54,903 bases of DNA from the NCBI GenBank assembly GCA_910585745.1, contig CAJUFM010000002.1, positions 48,837 to 103,739 of the forward strand, read 5' to 3'. The notes under the pieces are model-generated. The model did not search any database, had not been told where the DNA came from, and was given only the letters and a program-made list of their open reading frames with translations. Both the position numbers and the translations under genes were made by a program. This DNA comes from an uncultured Eubacterium sp. GTDB taxonomy: Bacteria; Bacillota; Clostridia; Lachnospirales; Lachnospiraceae. Shown here piece after piece: positions 33,967 through 42,713 of this stretch (position 1 is its first letter; each line of letters starts with the position of its first letter).

Positions 33967-35274
33967 ATGAAGAAGAGAGCAGGTTTAAGTCTGAGAAAAA
34001 GATTGTTAGGTGTCACACTTGTTCCCATCCTTTTATTTGGGATCATCATTATAATATGTAGCTGCAATCAGCTGGCAAAATCCGTCCATCAAGAAGTGGA
34101 ATCTGGATTGAAAAATGTGGCGCAGTCGGCAGTCTATATGTTTGAAGAAGAATTTCAGGGAGAGTATTTTAAGGATTCTGGGAGTACAGGGATATTTGGG
34201 GAGGAAGCGAAGCCAGAGGCGGCAATGGAGATTTTGGAGAAATTGAAAGAGATTTCTGGTGCAGATATAACTATTTTTTATAAAGATGCCCGTATTGCTA
34301 CCACGATATACAACAAAAATGGTAAACCGATCATTGGGACAAAAGCAAACGCTGTGATCATAAGAGATGTTTATAAAGGGGAGACGGAGCGCTTTTATGC
34401 TGAGACGAGTATAAATGACCAGGACTATTTTGCGTATTATTGTCCTCTGTATGATTCCCAGAAAAAATGTACTGGGATGATATTTGCGGGAAAACCCTCC
34501 CACTATGTGAGCAGAATTGTACTGGAAGGAGTACTTCCCATCGTGACGATCATCGTTTTGGTAATACTGGCCATGAGCGTGATCATGTGGCAGTATTCGG
34601 TGCGGTTGACCAACGCGATGAAGAACCTTCAGGATTTTCTTATGAAAGTGGAACGGGGAAATTTTACGGCAGAGCTGGGGGAAATAGTGGAACAGCGTAA
34701 GGATGAACTGGGCAGGATTGGAAAATCTGCCGTGCAGATGCAGTGTGCGCTGCGGGAGCTGGTAGAACAGGATTCCCTTACTAAATTATATAACCGTCAT
34801 TATGGAGAAATCTGGCTGAGAAAGGTGATAGAAGAGTCCGCTGGGAAAAATTCTGCCTTTTCTGTGGCAATAGCAGATATTGATTTTTTCAAAAAATTTA
34901 ATGATAATTATGGACATGACTGTGGGGATCTTGTGCTGCGGAAAGTTTCAAATATTTTGAGAAAAAGTATGAAGAGACAGGGGTGTGCAGCAAGATGGGG
35001 CGGCGAAGAATTTCTGCTGGTCTTTTCTGACAAGGGGCTGGAGGAGTCACTGGAAGAAACCCAGAGGATTGCTGACAAAATAAGAAGACTCCGGATTTCA
35101 TATGAGGATAAGGAACTGGGTGTTACAGTAACTATCGGCATTATAGAGGGAAATCCGCAAAGAAATATGGATGAATTGATCAAGGCGGCGGATCGGGCGC
35201 TCTATGAAGGAAAGGAAAGCGGCAGGGACCGTGTGCAGGTAGGAAGTTTGAAAACAGATACGGCATCGGATTGA
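33967..35274 (+). CDS. Membrane diguanylate cyclase with Cache-like sensor, HAMP and GGDEF
   Basis: 435 aa. A membrane segment (about 12-33) is followed by an extracytoplasmic single-Cache-like sensor (about 35-185; DITIFYKDARIATTI and the Phe/Tyr-rich FAYYCPLYD), a second membrane segment (about 188-208) and a HAMP linker (about 210-262). The GGDEF domain starts at DSLTKLYNRHY and has RWGGEEFLL as active site, a functional GGEEF variant. The RxxD inhibitory site before it reads RQGC, so product inhibition through that site is not expected. It makes c-di-GMP at the membrane in response to an unknown small ligand. GGGAGG precedes the ATG. The PilZ protein at 11279 is a possible receptor. Confidence 0.9.
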   Translation: MKKRAGLSLRKRLLGVTLVPILLFGIIIIICSCNQLAKSVHQEVESGLKNVAQSAVYMFEEEFQGEYFKDSGSTGIFGEEAKPEAAMEILEKLKEISGADITIFYKDARIATTIYNKNGKPIIGTKANAVIIRDVYKGETERFYAETSINDQDYFAYYCPLYDSQKKCTGMIFAGKPSHYVSRIVLEGVLPIVTIIVLVILAMSVIMWQYSVRLTNAMKNLQDFLMKVERGNFTAELGEIVEQRKDELGRIGKSAVQMQCALRELVEQDSLTKLYNRHYGEIWLRKVIEESAGKNSAFSVAIADIDFFKKFNDNYGHDCGDLVLRKVSNILRKSMKRQGCAARWGGEEFLLVFSDKGLEESLEETQRIADKIRRLRISYEDKELGVTVTIGIIEGNPQRNMDELIKAADRALYEGKESGRDRVQVGSLKTDTASD

Positions 35275-35303
35275 AATGAACTGCATCACCCAAACTAAAT
35301 GAA

Positions 35304-35332
35304 TTGAAAATCATCGGCAATTATGATATGAT
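35304..35332 (+). promoter_or_regulatory. Promoter of pfkA
   Basis: TTGAAA (35304-35309), a 17-bp spacer and TATGAT (35327-35332). Confidence 0.5.
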
Positions 35333-35394
35333 AAAAGCCAGACATTGTAGACCATAAAAAATGCTTGTAAAAGGGCAATGAGAGGAAGGTGCAT

Positions 35395-36468
35395 ATGAGA
35401 AGAGTAGCTTTTTTGACCAGTGGCGGAGACTGCCAGGCACTGAACGCAACGATGCGTGGGGTGGCGAAAACTCTTTATGAGGCGGATAATGATGTGGAGA
35501 TTCTCGGTATATTGGAAGGATACAAAGGACTCATGTATGAAAAATACGTGAAAATGAAACCTTCTGATTTTTCTGGGATTCTAACAGAAGGCGGAACGAT
35601 CCTGGGATCTTCCAGACAGCCTTTTAAACATATGAGAAAGCCGGATGCCAATGGCATGGACAAGGTACTTGCTATGAAAAATACCTATCAAAAGCTGAAG
35701 CTGGATTGTCTTGTCATATTGGGCGGCAATGGAACACAGAAGACAGCCAATCTTCTTAGGGAAGAGGGACTGAATGTGGTGGGACTGCCTAAGACCATAG
35801 ACAACGATATCTGGGGTACAGATATGACCTTTGGATTCCAGAGTGCGGTGGACATAGCTACTAACTGCATCGATTGCATTCACACTACGGCTTATTCTCA
35901 TGGCAGGGTATTTATTGTGGAAGTTATGGGGCATAAAGTGGGCTGGCTCACACTTCATGCTGGTATAGCAGGCGGGGCAGATGTAATACTGATCCCGGAG
36001 ATTCCCTATGATATAAATTCTGTTATATCAGCCATCGAAAAGAGAACGGAGGCGGGAAAACGGTTTTCCATTCTTGCTGTGGCAGAGGGAGCTATTTCCA
36101 AAGAGGATGCTGCTCTTTCCAAAAAAGAATATAAAGAGAAATTGAAAAATAACCCATATCCGAGTATTTCCTATAAGATCGGGGCGGAGATTGAGGAGCG
36201 GACGGGGCAGGAGATCCGGATCACAGTGCCGGGACATACCCAGCGCGGTGGAAGCCCATGTGCTTATGACCGGGTGATCTCCAGCCGTCTCGGAGCAGCG
36301 GCGGCAGGACTGATCCTTGAAGGAAAATTTGGATATATGGTAGGCTTCAAAGGAAATGAGATCGTTCCTGTGCCTCTGAGTGAGGTGGCGGGGAAATTGA
36401 AAATGGTGGATCCGGATTCATCGATGATCCAGGAAGCAAAAAATCTTGGTATCTGTTTTGGCGATTAA
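35395..36468 (+). CDS. pfkA: 6-phosphofructokinase (G104/K124 type)
   Basis: 357 aa from the ATG at 35395 (AGAGGAAGG 5 nt upstream); the GTG two codons earlier overlaps that site. PFK motifs: RVAFLTSGGDCQALNA, GGNGTQKTA (the family's GGDGS/T loop), GLPKTIDNDIWGTD with the catalytic Asp, and MGHKVGWL, PGHTQRGGSP. The Gly in the GGNGT loop is the ATP-type residue, while the Lys in PKTIDND is the residue typical of pyrophosphate-dependent enzymes, so the phosphoryl donor is ambiguous. It catalyses fructose-6-phosphate phosphorylation in glycolysis. dnaX starts 34 nt downstream. Confidence 0.9.
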   Translation: MRRVAFLTSGGDCQALNATMRGVAKTLYEADNDVEILGILEGYKGLMYEKYVKMKPSDFSGILTEGGTILGSSRQPFKHMRKPDANGMDKVLAMKNTYQKLKLDCLVILGGNGTQKTANLLREEGLNVVGLPKTIDNDIWGTDMTFGFQSAVDIATNCIDCIHTTAYSHGRVFIVEVMGHKVGWLTLHAGIAGGADVILIPEIPYDINSVISAIEKRTEAGKRFSILAVAEGAISKEDAALSKKEYKEKLKNNPYPSISYKIGAEIEERTGQEIRITVPGHTQRGGSPCAYDRVISSRLGAAAAGLILEGKFGYMVGFKGNEIVPVPLSEVAGKLKMVDPDSSMIQEAKNLGICFGD

Positions 36469-36501
36469 GCAGAACAGGATATCGTAAGGAGGAGACAAGG
36501 C

Positions 36502-38076
36502 ATGTCTTATCAGGCACTGTACCGCAGATTCAGACCGGACAATTTTGAGGAGGTAAAGGGACAGGATCATATTGTGACTACTCTGAAGAACCAGATCCGG
36601 GCTGACCATGTTGGACATGCCTATCTCTTCTGTGGAACCCGGGGAACAGGAAAGACGACGGTGGCTAAAATATTTGCCAGGGCAGTCAATTGTGAAAATC
36701 CTGGGGAAAAAGGGCCATGTGGCGAATGTGAGATGTGCCGGGCGATCGCAGCGGGAAATTCCATGAATGTGGTGGAGATGGATGCGGCATCCAATAATAA
36801 AGTGGACGATATCCGCCAGGTGATCGAGGAGGTACAGTATTCTCCGGCCCAGGGCAGATATAAAGTATATATTATCGATGAAGTGCATATGCTTACCACA
36901 AGTGCATTTAATGCGTTATTAAAGACACTAGAGGAGCCGCCCTCCTATCTGATCTTTATTCTGGCAACGACGGAGGTCCATAAGATTCCCATGACGATCC
37001 TCTCCAGGTGCCAGAGATATGATTTTAAGAGGATCTCGGTGGAGACCATTGCTGCAAGACTGAAAGAACTTCTGGATCAGGAGGGGATCGCAGCTGAGGA
37101 ACGGGCGCTGACGTATATTGCCAAGCTCGCTGACGGAGCCCTGCGGGATGGTCTGAGCCTGCTGGAGCAGTGTATCTCCTTTTATTTTGGTGAGGAGCTG
37201 ACCTACGAAAAAGTTCTCAAAGTGCTGGGGGCTGTGGATAATGATGTATATGCTTCTTTTACAAAAGCGCTGGCGGCGGGAAACGTGGCAGATATGATGC
37301 AGATCATTGACGGGCTTATATCGGCGGGAAAGGATCTGGGACGGTTCTGTGACGAGTTGATCTGGTACATGAGGAATCTGATGATCGCAAAGAGTACGGA
37401 GCATCCGGAGGATATCATAGATATGTCCCAGGAGAATCTGGATACCTTGACAGGGACGGCAAAGGAGCTGGAACTGGAGATGATCTTCCGTTATATCCGG
37501 GTACTGTCTGAAGTGGAAAATCAGATGAAATATTCTGATCAGAAAAGAGTACTGTTTGAGGTGGCACTGATCCGGCTCAGCCGGCCGGAGATGGAAAGAG
37601 ATTATGAATCTATCGTAAACCGGATTCATAATATAGAAGAGAAGCTTGAAAAAGGATCTGTGGCGGCACCAACGATTCAGAACCTGGAACCGTCATTGGG
37701 CAATGCTGTGGCAGAAGCCCCCCGGAAAAAGATTCTGGAGAGCGCGGTACCGGGGGAGGTGAAATCCCTGGCGGGAAACTGGCATCAGGTACTGAATCAG
37801 CTGGATCCGGTCAGTAAAAATATGCTGAACCATGTGACACTGACAGTGGATGACACTGGCGCGTTAGTAATTGCCTTTTCCGAAGATACAGCATATGCGT
37901 ATTTCTCCAGGGAAGGGGAACAGAAAGAGAAATTGTGTCATGTGGCAGAGGAGCTTATTGGAAAGAAGATAAACATTGAATTTCGTCTGGTGGCAGATCA
38001 GAGAGAATACGACGCGCTTCCTGAATTAAGGGGTCTGTTTGCGGATAGTGATATTGAGATCGAGGCTATGGACTGA
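36502..38076 (+). CDS. dnaX: DNA polymerase III subunit gamma/tau
   Basis: 524 aa. The N-terminal clamp-loader AAA+ domain has Walker A GTRGTGKTT (about residues 45-53), a zinc module CGECEMC with an upstream Cys, Walker B YIIDEVHML and the SRC motif in ILSRCQRYDF. A collar domain follows (to about 365) and a variable C-terminal tau-type region. It loads the beta clamp at the replication fork. No obvious slippery sequence for programmed frameshifting stands out. GTAAGGAGGAG lies upstream of the ATG. It heads the dnaX-ebfC-recR cluster. Confidence 0.96.
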   Translation: MSYQALYRRFRPDNFEEVKGQDHIVTTLKNQIRADHVGHAYLFCGTRGTGKTTVAKIFARAVNCENPGEKGPCGECEMCRAIAAGNSMNVVEMDAASNNKVDDIRQVIEEVQYSPAQGRYKVYIIDEVHMLTTSAFNALLKTLEEPPSYLIFILATTEVHKIPMTILSRCQRYDFKRISVETIAARLKELLDQEGIAAEERALTYIAKLADGALRDGLSLLEQCISFYFGEELTYEKVLKVLGAVDNDVYASFTKALAAGNVADMMQIIDGLISAGKDLGRFCDELIWYMRNLMIAKSTEHPEDIIDMSQENLDTLTGTAKELELEMIFRYIRVLSEVENQMKYSDQKRVLFEVALIRLSRPEMERDYESIVNRIHNIEEKLEKGSVAAPTIQNLEPSLGNAVAEAPRKKILESAVPGEVKSLAGNWHQVLNQLDPVSKNMLNHVTLTVDDTGALVIAFSEDTAYAYFSREGEQKEKLCHVAEELIGKKINIEFRLVADQREYDALPELRGLFADSDIEIEAMD

Positions 38077-38110
38077 AAAATAACAGATATAAATTGAAAG
38101 GAAAATAACA

Positions 38111-38461
38111 ATGGCAAGACGTGGTGGATTCCAGGGAGGAATGCCTGGAAATATGAACAATCTTATGAAACAGGCGCAGAAAATGCAGCGCCAGATGGAA
38201 GAGCAGCAGAAGGAGATGGAAGAAAAAGAATTTGAGGCGACTGCCGGCGGTGGAGCAGTCACTGTAAAAGTCTCCGGAAAAAAAGAGGTTCTTTCTGTGA
38301 AACTCTCAGAGGAGGTTGTAGACCCGGATGATATCGAAATGCTGGAGGATCTGATCGTGGCAGCCACCAATGAGGCACTGCGTAAGATGGAAGCCGATAA
38401 TGCCAAGGCGATGGAAGCGCTTACTGGCGGCTTGAATCTGGGCGGAGGATTTCCATTCTGA
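38111..38461 (+). CDS. YbaB/EbfC family nucleoid-associated protein
   Basis: 116 aa. A Gly/Met-rich N-terminus (GGFQGGMPGNMNNLMKQAQKMQ) precedes the conserved EFEATAGGGAVTVKVSGKKEVLSVKL strand region and the DPDDIEMLEDLIVAATNEAL helix. The homodimer binds DNA. Its placement between dnaX and recR is the classical arrangement, and its stop overlaps the recR start by one base. Confidence 0.95.
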   Translation: MARRGGFQGGMPGNMNNLMKQAQKMQRQMEEQQKEMEEKEFEATAGGGAVTVKVSGKKEVLSVKLSEEVVDPDDIEMLEDLIVAATNEALRKMEADNAKAMEALTGGLNLGGGFPF

Positions 38462-39057
38462 TGAATTACTACTCGGAGTCGATCAATCAGCTGATTGAAG
38501 AACTGGCGCAGCTTCCAAGTATCGGTGCCAAATCGGCACAGCGTCTCGCTTTTCATATCATAAATTTGCCGGAGGAACGGGCAGAAAGATTATCTTCTGT
38601 CATTCTGTCAGCGAGGAAAAATGTACGGTATTGTAAAGAGTGCTTTACCCTGACGGACAGTGAGATCTGTCCCATCTGCGCGAATCCGAAGCGGGATAAG
38701 AAGACCATTATGGTCGTAGAGGATACGAGAGATCTTATCGCTTATGAGAAAACCGGACAGTACGAGGGGGTATATCATGTGCTTCACGGTGCCATCAACC
38801 CGACACTGGGGGTGACACCGGCAGACATCCGCCTAAAGGAACTGATGCAGCGTCTTCAGACGGATGTGGATGAAGTTATCATCGCCACCAATTCATCTCT
38901 GGAGGGGGAGGCTACGGCGATGTATATCAGTAAGCTTTTGAAGCCGGCTGGTATCAAAGTGACCCGCATTGCCAGCGGAGTGCCGGTGGGCGGTGATCTG
39001 GAATATATCGATGAAGTGACATTATTCCGCGCGCTGCAGGGCAGGACTGAGCTTTGA
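38461..39057 (+). CDS. recR: Recombination protein RecR
   Basis: 198 aa, full length. Helix-hairpin-helix LAQLPSIGAKSAQRLAFHI (about 16-34), a four-Cys zinc finger CKECFTLTDSEICPIC (about 57-72), Toprim residues in MVVEDTRDLIAYE (about 82-94) and a Walker-B-like C-terminal part with ASGVPVGGDLEYIDEVTL. With RecF and RecO it loads RecA at gaps. It overlaps the convergent yyaC gene by 36 nt at its 3' end. Confidence 0.96.
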   Translation: MNYYSESINQLIEELAQLPSIGAKSAQRLAFHIINLPEERAERLSSVILSARKNVRYCKECFTLTDSEICPICANPKRDKKTIMVVEDTRDLIAYEKTGQYEGVYHVLHGAINPTLGVTPADIRLKELMQRLQTDVDEVIIATNSSLEGEATAMYISKLLKPAGIKVTRIASGVPVGGDLEYIDEVTLFRALQGRTEL

Positions 39058-39612
39058 ATGGTTCGAGGAGGACGAAGCGTATTCCCGGATCAGGCTGCGA
39101 TTCAGCCCGCGATAGATGAAATCTGCCAGGCGCATGACCAGATTCAGCCTGGTGGTCTGCAGAAGCATCTGTCCGCCAAACCCTGACAGGTTGACGATGC
39201 CGGTGATAAACAGATCTCCCACAGAGGGGAGGTCTTTGGAGACCCCTACACCGGGAGCAAGGGATCCCTCCCCCACGGTGATGTAACCCACGTGTTCTGC
39301 GATGCCTAGAGAGGCGTCAACGGCGATGATCACAGGGTTTCTGTGGTTTTTTCTTATAAATTCAAGAGCATCTTCCAGATTTTTGGCATGAACCGGGTTT
39401 TCCAGGGTGCCATAAAGATGGAAGTTTTTTTGGTGCATGGCAAGAAAATGTCCGACAATAGGGCCCAGTGAGTCCCCGGTTGCCCGGTCGGAGCCGATGC
39501 ATACGATTACAGTTTCTCTATTTGAAATATCATGTTTTCTCATTAAAATAGACAAAGTTCTTGAAAATTCACTTAATGCGTGCCGGTCGGCTGGATTAAA
39601 ATAATAAATCAT
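39022..39612 (-). CDS. yyaC: YyaC-type spore protease-like protein
   Basis: 196 aa. DUF1256/YyaC signatures: VIVCIGSDRATGDSLGPIVG (about 35-54), GTLENPVHAKNLE (about 68-80), VIIAVDASLGIAEHVGYITVGEGSLAPGVGV (about 94-124) and VGDLFITGIVNLSGF (about 131-145). The fold is related to the germination protease and hydrogenase-maturation proteases. The gene is found in endospore formers, so it supports a sporulating host. Its role in the spore is poorly defined. It converges on recR with a 36-nt 3' overlap, unusual for unrelated genes, and has no shared terminator. Confidence 0.92.
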   Translation of the reverse strand: MIYYFNPADRHALSEFSRTLSILMRKHDISNRETVIVCIGSDRATGDSLGPIVGHFLAMHQKNFHLYGTLENPVHAKNLEDALEFIRKNHRNPVIIAVDASLGIAEHVGYITVGEGSLAPGVGVSKDLPSVGDLFITGIVNLSGFGGQMLLQTTRLNLVMRLADFIYRGLNRSLIREYASSSSNHSKLSPALQRAE

Positions 39613-39810
39613 TTGCGTACTCCCTTTCTAAATGGACATGCCGCTTCTGGCGGCAAGACCATGATAACTGCTTATCTAAGAAAAGTATTGGCAGATAAAC
39701 GAAAAATACTCATGAAAAATAAAAAATCTGATTTTCTTTTCAGAAAGCGACAAAAATTTTATTTTCCTTGTTTTATAATGAGAGCAAAACGAATAAAACG
39801 GAGGGATATC

Positions 39811-40749
39811 ATGGACTGGAAAGCACCAAAAAGCGTACGTCAGATAGGTGATACGAAAGGGAAGACGAAAATATATGTAGAAGACTATGTGATGTCTTTT
39901 GCCAGAAGGATGTCCAAGGAGAGAAAAGGTACAGAGCTGGGTGGTGTACTTCTTGGACATCGTTTTTATCACGCCAGGGAAAAGGTATTTCTGATATCGG
40001 GGATGGTCTCTATCAAAGACTTTCATAAGCGGGAGAGTGATACATTTTCCCAGGAAATGTGGACAGGCATTTATACAGATATCAAAGAAAATTTTACAGA
40101 TCTTGATATCGTGGGCTGGTACTATTCAGGAAAAGGGCAGAATAGAGATGGGATGGACAGGCTTCTGGAGATACACCGGCGAAATTTTTCCGAGGGGGAC
40201 AAGCTTCTATATATATATGAAGAAAATGGAGCGGGGGATGATTTTTATCTCTATGAAAACAGCAGCTTTTGCCGCCAGGAGGGATATTACATATATTATG
40301 AAAAAAATCCTGAGATGCGCAATTATATGATGGAAGAGGCAAACCGGTTTGTACATATCGTGGAACAGGAGGATGACCGGGTACTACGGAACATCCGGGG
40401 AGTTCTCCGGGAAAATGAGGAGAAGAAAAAACAGGAGGAGGGAAAATGGACCTATGGGCTGGCAGCGATGGTGGTCGTACTGGGACTGGCGCTGGCAGTT
40501 GTAGCATGGGGAAATAAAAACGGCCTTACTGAACTTAAAGATCAGATCACAGGGCTTCAGACCGCTGTGATGGGGGTAAAAGATAAAGATAAGAAGACAA
40601 CAGTTGAGACCATCGGAAGTGGTGTGGTCAGTGGAAATGCCGTAGCGGGGGCGAGTAGTGCCGCAGTTTCCGGAGCAGCAGCCGTTCCGGAAGTACCTGC
40701 CGCTGCAGTATCCCAGGGCGGCGTAGAGGGAGGACAGCCTCCACAGTGA
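39811..40749 (+). CDS. Membrane protein with degenerate JAMM/MPN-like domain
   Basis: 312 aa from the ATG at 39811 (GGAGGG at 39800-39805); the frame upstream is not coding-like. Residues about 20-150 look like a JAB1/MPN fold: TELGGVLLGH keeps the N-terminal Glu (residue 42), VFLISGMVSI forms the next strand, and VGWYYSGKGQNRDGMDRL sits where active JAMM proteases have G-W-Y-H-x-H and S-x-x-D. The histidines are replaced by Tyr and Gly, so zinc binding is probably lost. A charged helix, one membrane segment (214-234) and an Ala/Val/Ser-rich outer tail follow. Function unknown. The MPN assignment is by pattern only. Confidence 0.6.
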   Translation: MDWKAPKSVRQIGDTKGKTKIYVEDYVMSFARRMSKERKGTELGGVLLGHRFYHAREKVFLISGMVSIKDFHKRESDTFSQEMWTGIYTDIKENFTDLDIVGWYYSGKGQNRDGMDRLLEIHRRNFSEGDKLLYIYEENGAGDDFYLYENSSFCRQEGYYIYYEKNPEMRNYMMEEANRFVHIVEQEDDRVLRNIRGVLRENEEKKKQEEGKWTYGLAAMVVVLGLALAVVAWGNKNGLTELKDQITGLQTAVMGVKDKDKKTTVETIGSGVVSGNAVAGASSAAVSGAAAVPEVPAAAVSQGGVEGGQPPQ

Positions 40750-40756
40750 CCTGGCT

Positions 40757-40786
40757 CGACGGCAGGGTTCAAATTCGTGCCGTCAG
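40757..40786 (+). other. Intergenic hairpin
   Basis: GACGGCA (40759-40765) pairs with TGCCGTC (40778-40784). No U-tract, so it is a weak terminator at best. Confidence 0.4.
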
Positions 40787-40805
40787 GCTATATGGAAGAA
40801 TCCGA

Positions 40806-40834
40806 TTGAAAAAAGAGAATTCATATGGTATACT
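40806..40834 (+). promoter_or_regulatory. Promoter of the DUF5711-cvpA operon
   Basis: TTGAAA (40806-40811), a 17-bp spacer and TATACT (40829-40834). Confidence 0.6.
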
Positions 40835-40882
40835 GTCGAATAGATGATTATTTGGATATCGGGAACGGGGTGAATCTGGCAC

Positions 40883-42058
40883 ATGTATGATTTTTCGGAG
40901 AAAGACTTTGAAGATGAGAGAAAGAGAAAAAAAAGACGTCGTTTCCGGATCCTGGCTATTTCCATAGGGGCGGCGCTGATCATTGGAATTGCCGCTATCG
41001 TAACCGTATCCTATTATTATATGAACCGGTCTTTTTCCGGGTATGATGTGGTGGGTGAGATATCCAGGGCAGACAGTAATAATGTGATTTACTGCCCCTT
41101 TCAAAATAAACTTTTAAAGTACAGCCGCGATGGGATCTCCCTTCTCGATGGGAACGGAAAGACATTGTGGAATGGCGGATATGAGATGGAGAATCCTCAG
41201 ATAGATATATGTGGGGATTATGTGGCTGTGGCAGATATAGGCGCCAAGAAATTTTATGTGTACAATGGCAGTGATCCGGGAGTGGAAATGGAGATGACTT
41301 TTCCCATCGGGCGGCTGAAGGTGGCTGCCAATGGGAAGGTGGCGGTGCTGCTTCACGATGTAGATTCGGATGTTATCAATATATATGATCCTTTTAACAA
41401 GGTAGAGCCATTGAAAGTAGAAGTTCCCACCAATGTGACTGACAATGGCTATCCGCTGGATTTTGACATTTCTCCAGATGGTGACAGCCTGGTGGCTGCT
41501 TATATGTTTGCCAGCGGAGGTATGGAAAACAAAGTCTGTTTTTATAATTTTACCGAAGTAGGCCAGGATCAGAATACCCTTGTAGGTGGAAAATCATTTG
41601 AAAAGAATATGATATCCTGTATTGAATTTATTGCAGAGGACGAGGTTGCCATCTGTTTTGAAAATGGTTTTTCCTTTTTTGAAAATATGAAAAAGCCGGA
41701 GATGATATTTGAAAAAACATTTGACAAAGAGATCAAAAGTCTGACATATGATGAGGATCATATGCTGGTACTAACGGGTAATGCTGGCAGTACAGAGGAT
41801 CAGTTGGCACACCTGTTTTCCTTTCGGGGAAAGGAAGAGATGTCGGAAAAGATAGGCTATAAATATACAAATATTTTGATGGCAGATCAGGAAATTATTT
41901 TCACGGACGATCAGAGCTGCCATATAATAAGGAAGAACGGAAAAGAAAAATTTTCCTTTGACTTTGAAAAAAAATACGAATATTTTTTTCCCGCGCTGAG
42001 AGACAATCAGTACTTTTTGCTGGATGAGACCAGGATCAAGACCATAAAAATTGGTTGA
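40883..42058 (+). CDS. DUF5711 family membrane-anchored beta-propeller protein
   Basis: 391 aa. A highly basic cytoplasmic N-terminus (ERKRKKRRRFR) precedes one membrane segment (about 24-46), so the rest is extracytoplasmic. Residues about 60-390 consist of repeated beta-strand blades with motifs such as LLKYSRDGISLLDGNGKTLW, YVAVADIGAKKFYVYN and DFDISPDGDSLVAAYM, i.e. a WD40/PQQ-like propeller. The family has no known biochemical function. The gene is followed after 32 nt by a CvpA-family gene. Confidence 0.82.
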   Translation: MYDFSEKDFEDERKRKKRRRFRILAISIGAALIIGIAAIVTVSYYYMNRSFSGYDVVGEISRADSNNVIYCPFQNKLLKYSRDGISLLDGNGKTLWNGGYEMENPQIDICGDYVAVADIGAKKFYVYNGSDPGVEMEMTFPIGRLKVAANGKVAVLLHDVDSDVINIYDPFNKVEPLKVEVPTNVTDNGYPLDFDISPDGDSLVAAYMFASGGMENKVCFYNFTEVGQDQNTLVGGKSFEKNMISCIEFIAEDEVAICFENGFSFFENMKKPEMIFEKTFDKEIKSLTYDEDHMLVLTGNAGSTEDQLAHLFSFRGKEEMSEKIGYKYTNILMADQEIIFTDDQSCHIIRKNGKEKFSFDFEKKYEYFFPALRDNQYFLLDETRIKTIKIG

Positions 42059-42090
42059 TCACCGCGGAGAAATGAAAGGAGAAAAGACGT

Positions 42091-42594
42091 ATGTCAGGAG
42101 AATTGCAGGGACAGGTACTGGAAATATTTTTGGGGGTAGTCTTAATTTGCTGTATTTTGATCGGATCAAACCGTGGACTGCTTCTCAGCCTGTACAATGT
42201 GGTTAAGAATTTACTTATTATCGCGGCAACCATCGGCATTGCGCCAGTCATTGTGAAGCGGCTTCCCGATACGCTGACAGCGAAAGAAGGGATTGCATAT
42301 ATTATAGCGCTTTTTGTGGCTGTTATCGTGTTCAATATCGTTGCCCATCTGCTGCAGATCATTGGGGACGCACCAGTTCTTGGAGGGCTGAATAAGCTGG
42401 GAGGAGCATTTTTTGGTGTGATCACGGGGATTTTTGTGGTGTGGAGCATACTGGCCCTCCTGGGAGCGTTACAGGAATATGAATGGATGGGTGAGCTTGT
42501 CAAGGCAGCCAGAGGCAATGACAGAGTAATGTGGTTTCAGAACTGCAATCCTATTCCCAGTGTTCTGAAAAGGTTTGATTTCCCAGTGCTGTAA
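42091..42594 (+). CDS. CvpA family membrane protein
   Basis: 167 aa with four hydrophobic segments (about 9-26, 28-52, 72-92 and 100-128), the CvpA/colicin V production pattern: RGLLLSLYNVVKNLL and LNKLGGAFFGVITGIFVVWSILALLG are the conserved parts. In other bacteria the family affects envelope or division phenotypes; the role here is unknown. AAAGGAG precedes the ATG. It ends just before a hairpin that also contains the hrcA promoter. Confidence 0.85.
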   Translation: MSGELQGQVLEIFLGVVLICCILIGSNRGLLLSLYNVVKNLLIIAATIGIAPVIVKRLPDTLTAKEGIAYIIALFVAVIVFNIVAHLLQIIGDAPVLGGLNKLGGAFFGVITGIFVVWSILALLGALQEYEWMGELVKAARGNDRVMWFQNCNPIPSVLKRFDFPVL

Positions 42595-42620
42595 TAGAAA
42601 TTTCATCATAAATCTTAAAA

Positions 42621-42655
42621 ACACCCTTGACAAACACGTGCAAGGGTGTTATCTT
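42621..42655 (+). promoter_or_regulatory. hrcA operon promoter within a hairpin
   Basis: TTGACA (42627-42632), a 17-bp spacer and TATCTT (42650-42655). The -35 and spacer are part of the stem ACACCCTTG (42621-42629) with CAAGGGTGT (42641-42649), which may also end the upstream transcript. Confidence 0.6.
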
Positions 42656-42670
42656 TAATTTAGTCAATGA

Positions 42671-42697
42671 TTAGCACTCGATATTGTTGAGTGCTAA
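42671..42697. promoter_or_regulatory. CIRCE element (HrcA operator)
   Basis: A perfect TTAGCACTC-N9-GAGTGCTAA palindrome just downstream of the -10 box, the canonical HrcA binding site. It places hrcA-grpE-dnaK-dnaJ under HrcA feedback control. Confidence 0.97.
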
Positions 42698-42713
42698 CAA
42701 AGGAAGTGATTAC

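Noticed and set aside
36469..36501. Signal recognition particle RNA upstream of dnaX
   Set aside because: The gap from pfkA to dnaX is only 33 nt and holds no such RNA.
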